From Oscillatoriaceae cyanobacterium Prado104 (GTDB lineage Bacteria; Cyanobacteriota; Cyanobacteriia; Cyanobacteriales; Microcoleaceae), in contig JALOON010000050.1 in the NCBI GenBank assembly GCA_025454405.1, positions 1 through 51,475 on the forward strand: a DNA stretch of 51,475 nucleotides, given 5' to 3'. Every line of letters begins with the position of its first letter. Position 1 is the first letter of the stretch. Shown in pieces: positions 49,926-51,475 of the stretch. The translations under genes and the position numbers were made by a program. The notes beneath the pieces are model-generated. The model was not told the origin of the DNA. It did no database searches and saw nothing but the letters and a program-made list of their open reading frames with translations.

Positions 49926-51035
49926 TTACTTCAATTCCCGCAATGCCGCCTCGGCTTTTTGCGCCCCTTCATTATTGCCTTGCTGGCGGAAAGTATCGAG
50001 GGATTGTTGAAAAGCTTGAATTGCTTCAAACCTGCGATCGCGCGCTTGCAAAGCCACACCCAAATTATAATAAGCTTCGCCGTTATCTGGATCCAGCTGA
50101 GTTACTCGCCGAAAAGTAATAATCGCGCCTAAGAAATCTTGCTTTTCCAATTGAATTTTCCCGATCGCATCCTGTGCTTTCAATAAATTCGGCCGCACCT
50201 CAATCGCCCGCCGATAAGCAACCAAAGCTCCATCTAAATCGTTTTGAGCCTGAAGAAGTTCGCCAATTTCTAACTGCACTTCTGGATTGCGAGGCTCCAA
50301 CTTAGCAGCTTCTTCAAAAGCTGCCACCCCTTCGGCAGTATTGCCATTCCGGAGCAAAGCCGTACCCAATTTTAACTGCACGCTCGCTTGTTTCGGAGCC
50401 AATTCAGCCGCTTGCTGGAGTACGGTAACAGCACTAGCAAAATTTCCTTGTTGGATCAATACCAAACCCATCGAAGAATAAGCCTGCCAACTTTTCGGAT
50501 CGAGAGCGATCGCCTCTTGATAAGCTTTAAAAGCACCGCTGTAATCTTTTTGTTGAAATAGTACCACTCCCAGGCCGATGCGTGCGTTCACATTTTTGCG
50601 ATCGAGTTGAGCCGCACGCCGATAAGCAGCGGCTGCTGCCGGATAGTTTTGCAAATTCGCCATTGCATATCCCAAAGCATATTGAAAATCAGCATTATTC
50701 GGTTCTAAATCGATAGCTTGCTTGTAAAATTCCGCTGCGGCTCGATAATTGCCCTGGCGCGCTTCTAAATAGCCAATACCGGAAAAAATGCGCGGGTTTT
50801 CCGCATCCAAACGAGCCGCCTTTTGATAAACTGCGATCGCCTTACTGTAATCTCCTAAATCTACCAACTCGCGTCCTTGGCGCAGCAGAGCATCTAAATT
50901 TGGATCGTTTGTAGGTTTAACTTCTACCGAATTTTCTGAGGTATCTGCAGCAAGCGCTACCTGCGGCCTTGCGAGAGCAAATCCCGCTACCAGCAGCGTA
51001 CTGAATGCCAAAAGACGTTGTTTTTGCACGGCCAT
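49926..51035 (-). CDS. Exported TPR-repeat protein
   Basis: ATG 51035 is preferred: it opens a typical signal peptide (MAVQKQRLLAFSTLLVAGFA, cleaved after VALA), whereas the longer frame begins at TTG with 19 atypical residues. The 369-residue product is nearly all TPR repeats, about nine, each with the GxxxxxxGxYxxAxxxYxxAxxLxPxN pattern (GDYSKAIAVYQKAARLDAEN; GNYRAAAEFYKQAIDLEPNN; DPDNGEAYYNLGVALQARDR). It is likely a periplasmic or thylakoid-lumen scaffold. No other domain is present. Upstream lies a truncated YbjQ gene on the other strand. Confidence 0.85.
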   Translation of the reverse strand: MAVQKQRLLAFSTLLVAGFALARPQVALAADTSENSVEVKPTNDPNLDALLRQGRELVDLGDYSKAIAVYQKAARLDAENPRIFSGIGYLEARQGNYRAAAEFYKQAIDLEPNNADFQYALGYAMANLQNYPAAAAAYRRAAQLDRKNVNARIGLGVVLFQQKDYSGAFKAYQEAIALDPKSWQAYSSMGLVLIQQGNFASAVTVLQQAAELAPKQASVQLKLGTALLRNGNTAEGVAAFEEAAKLEPRNPEVQLEIGELLQAQNDLDGALVAYRRAIEVRPNLLKAQDAIGKIQLEKQDFLGAIITFRRVTQLDPDNGEAYYNLGVALQARDRRFEAIQAFQQSLDTFRQQGNNEGAQKAEAALRELK

Positions 51036-51190
51036 GTGTTTCAAAAATTGTGTGGAAATAAAGGACGAGTTGATGCAAACCCGATGTTTCAACTGACAGC
51101 TTGGTGTTAATCGGGAATTTTCGAGCAGCGAGATGTAGTAAGCCTACAGAAATCAACCAACTCAAAATATTCGCGAACAGAGGCTGACTG

Positions 51191-51286
51191 ATGATTGTAA
51201 CAACAACTGATACCATCCAAGGAGCCGAAATTCAATCTTACTTGGGAATTGTAACTGCTGAGGTGGTCTACGATAAAGTCCACTAA
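51191..51286 (+). pseudogene. Truncated YbjQ/UPF0145-family gene
   Basis: The frame reads MIVTTTDTIQGAEIQSYLGI then VTAEVVYDKVH and stops at TAA 51284-51286. YbjQ proteins begin MIVTTTxxIQGxxIxxYLGIVxGEVV and run to about 105 residues. Only the first 27 codons are recognisable; the rest of the fold is missing, including the glycine-rich segment. Confidence 0.75.
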
Positions 51287-51314
51287 CTAACGTCCCGTAC
51301 CTTGTCCCCACCTA

Positions 51315-51339
51315 CCCTCCCAGTCACTAGCTGGGAGGG
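51315..51339 (+). terminator. Hairpin terminator
   Basis: Stem CCCTCCCAG (51315-51323), loop TCACTAG, stem CTGGGAGGG (51331-51339), followed by CTATTTATT. The perfect nine-pair GC-rich stem with a T-rich tail suits an intrinsic terminator. Bases 51340-51475 hold nothing recognisable. Confidence 0.7.
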
Positions 51340-51475
51340 CTATTTATTGGGCTATGCTGGTATAGAAAACTTCTAGCTGAAGTTCCCCCCTGGCAAAAAC
51401 TTGAAACTGTCTCACTGTGCGACTTCCAAGTATTTTAGAGTCGCTCGCGCATGGGTACAATCGCTGAAACGCATA

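Overview
The window looks like the chromosome of a filamentous, non-heterocystous cyanobacterium of the Oscillatoria/Microcoleus/Phormidium type. Four things support this: very frequent GCGATCGC (HIP1) octamers; many heptameric short tandem repeats (such as TTGAGAG, CTTCCTT, TTTTGAG) between genes; cyanobacterial families such as a CrtO-type beta-carotene ketolase, a Ser/Thr kinase fused to GUN4 and an HstK-like double kinase; and many DUF433/DUF5615, HicAB and RelE-type toxin-antitoxin (TA) modules. The genus is an inference. No tRNA, rRNA, CRISPR array, prophage or intact insertion sequence was recognised.

Layout. 1-3.2 kb: two tandem GT39-like membrane glycosyltransferases, the downstream one cut by the window edge. 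3.2-3.7 kb: a RelB/RelE-like pair whose toxin has an in-frame amber codon. 3.8-6.8 kb: bifunctional proline catabolism enzyme. 7-8.3 kb: proline-rich single-pass membrane protein. 8.6-11 kb: small accessory patch with a dead DUF433 antitoxin, a DUF6883/DUF4926 pair, an orphan antitoxin with a five-codon toxin stub, and a putative PD-(D/E)XK nuclease. 11.1-13.8 kb: secreted coiled-coil protein with a peptidyl-arginine deiminase domain that appears to have lost the catalytic His and Cys. 14.6-14.9 kb: element built of 38-bp tandem repeats. 15-17.6 kb: exported HEAT repeats joined through a membrane segment to a NACHT-like NTPase. 17.6-20.7 kb: DUF433, signal peptidase I, zinc-ribbon membrane protein, GT4 glycosyltransferase. 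21.3-25.5 kb: serS, hicAB, two DUF433(/DUF5615) cassettes flanking a YaaW-family gene. 26-34 kb: GT4 transferase, argG, kinase-GUN4, ispG, a C-terminal processing protease, and a histidine kinase fragment. 34.4-41.6 kb: 1859-residue Ser/Thr-His double kinase followed by a receiver-histidine kinase. 41.8-45.9 kb: saccharopine-dehydrogenase-like protein, then a tandemly duplicated cassette (10-codon leader, small basic protein, HEAT protein) with a remnant of a further copy. 45.9-51.5 kb: TPR protein, YgiT-like protein, crtO, secreted TPR protein, truncated YbjQ-family gene.

How the genes work together. Housekeeping genes (serS, argG, ispG, lepB, putA) are scattered singly among accessory genes. 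The clearest functional units are the TA pairs, the neighbouring kinase genes (34.4 and 40.1 kb, probably one signalling locus) and the duplicated HEAT cassette. Gene decay is common: RelE toxin, DUF433, DUF5615, PIN-like toxin stub, histidine kinase, HEAT protein and YbjQ all leave recognisable remnants. Several repeat families recur, including a GAAACCCGGTTTC palindrome seen at four loci, and one repeat cluster is read in frame inside the large kinase gene.

All family assignments come from reading the protein sequences and remembered family motifs; no database search was run.
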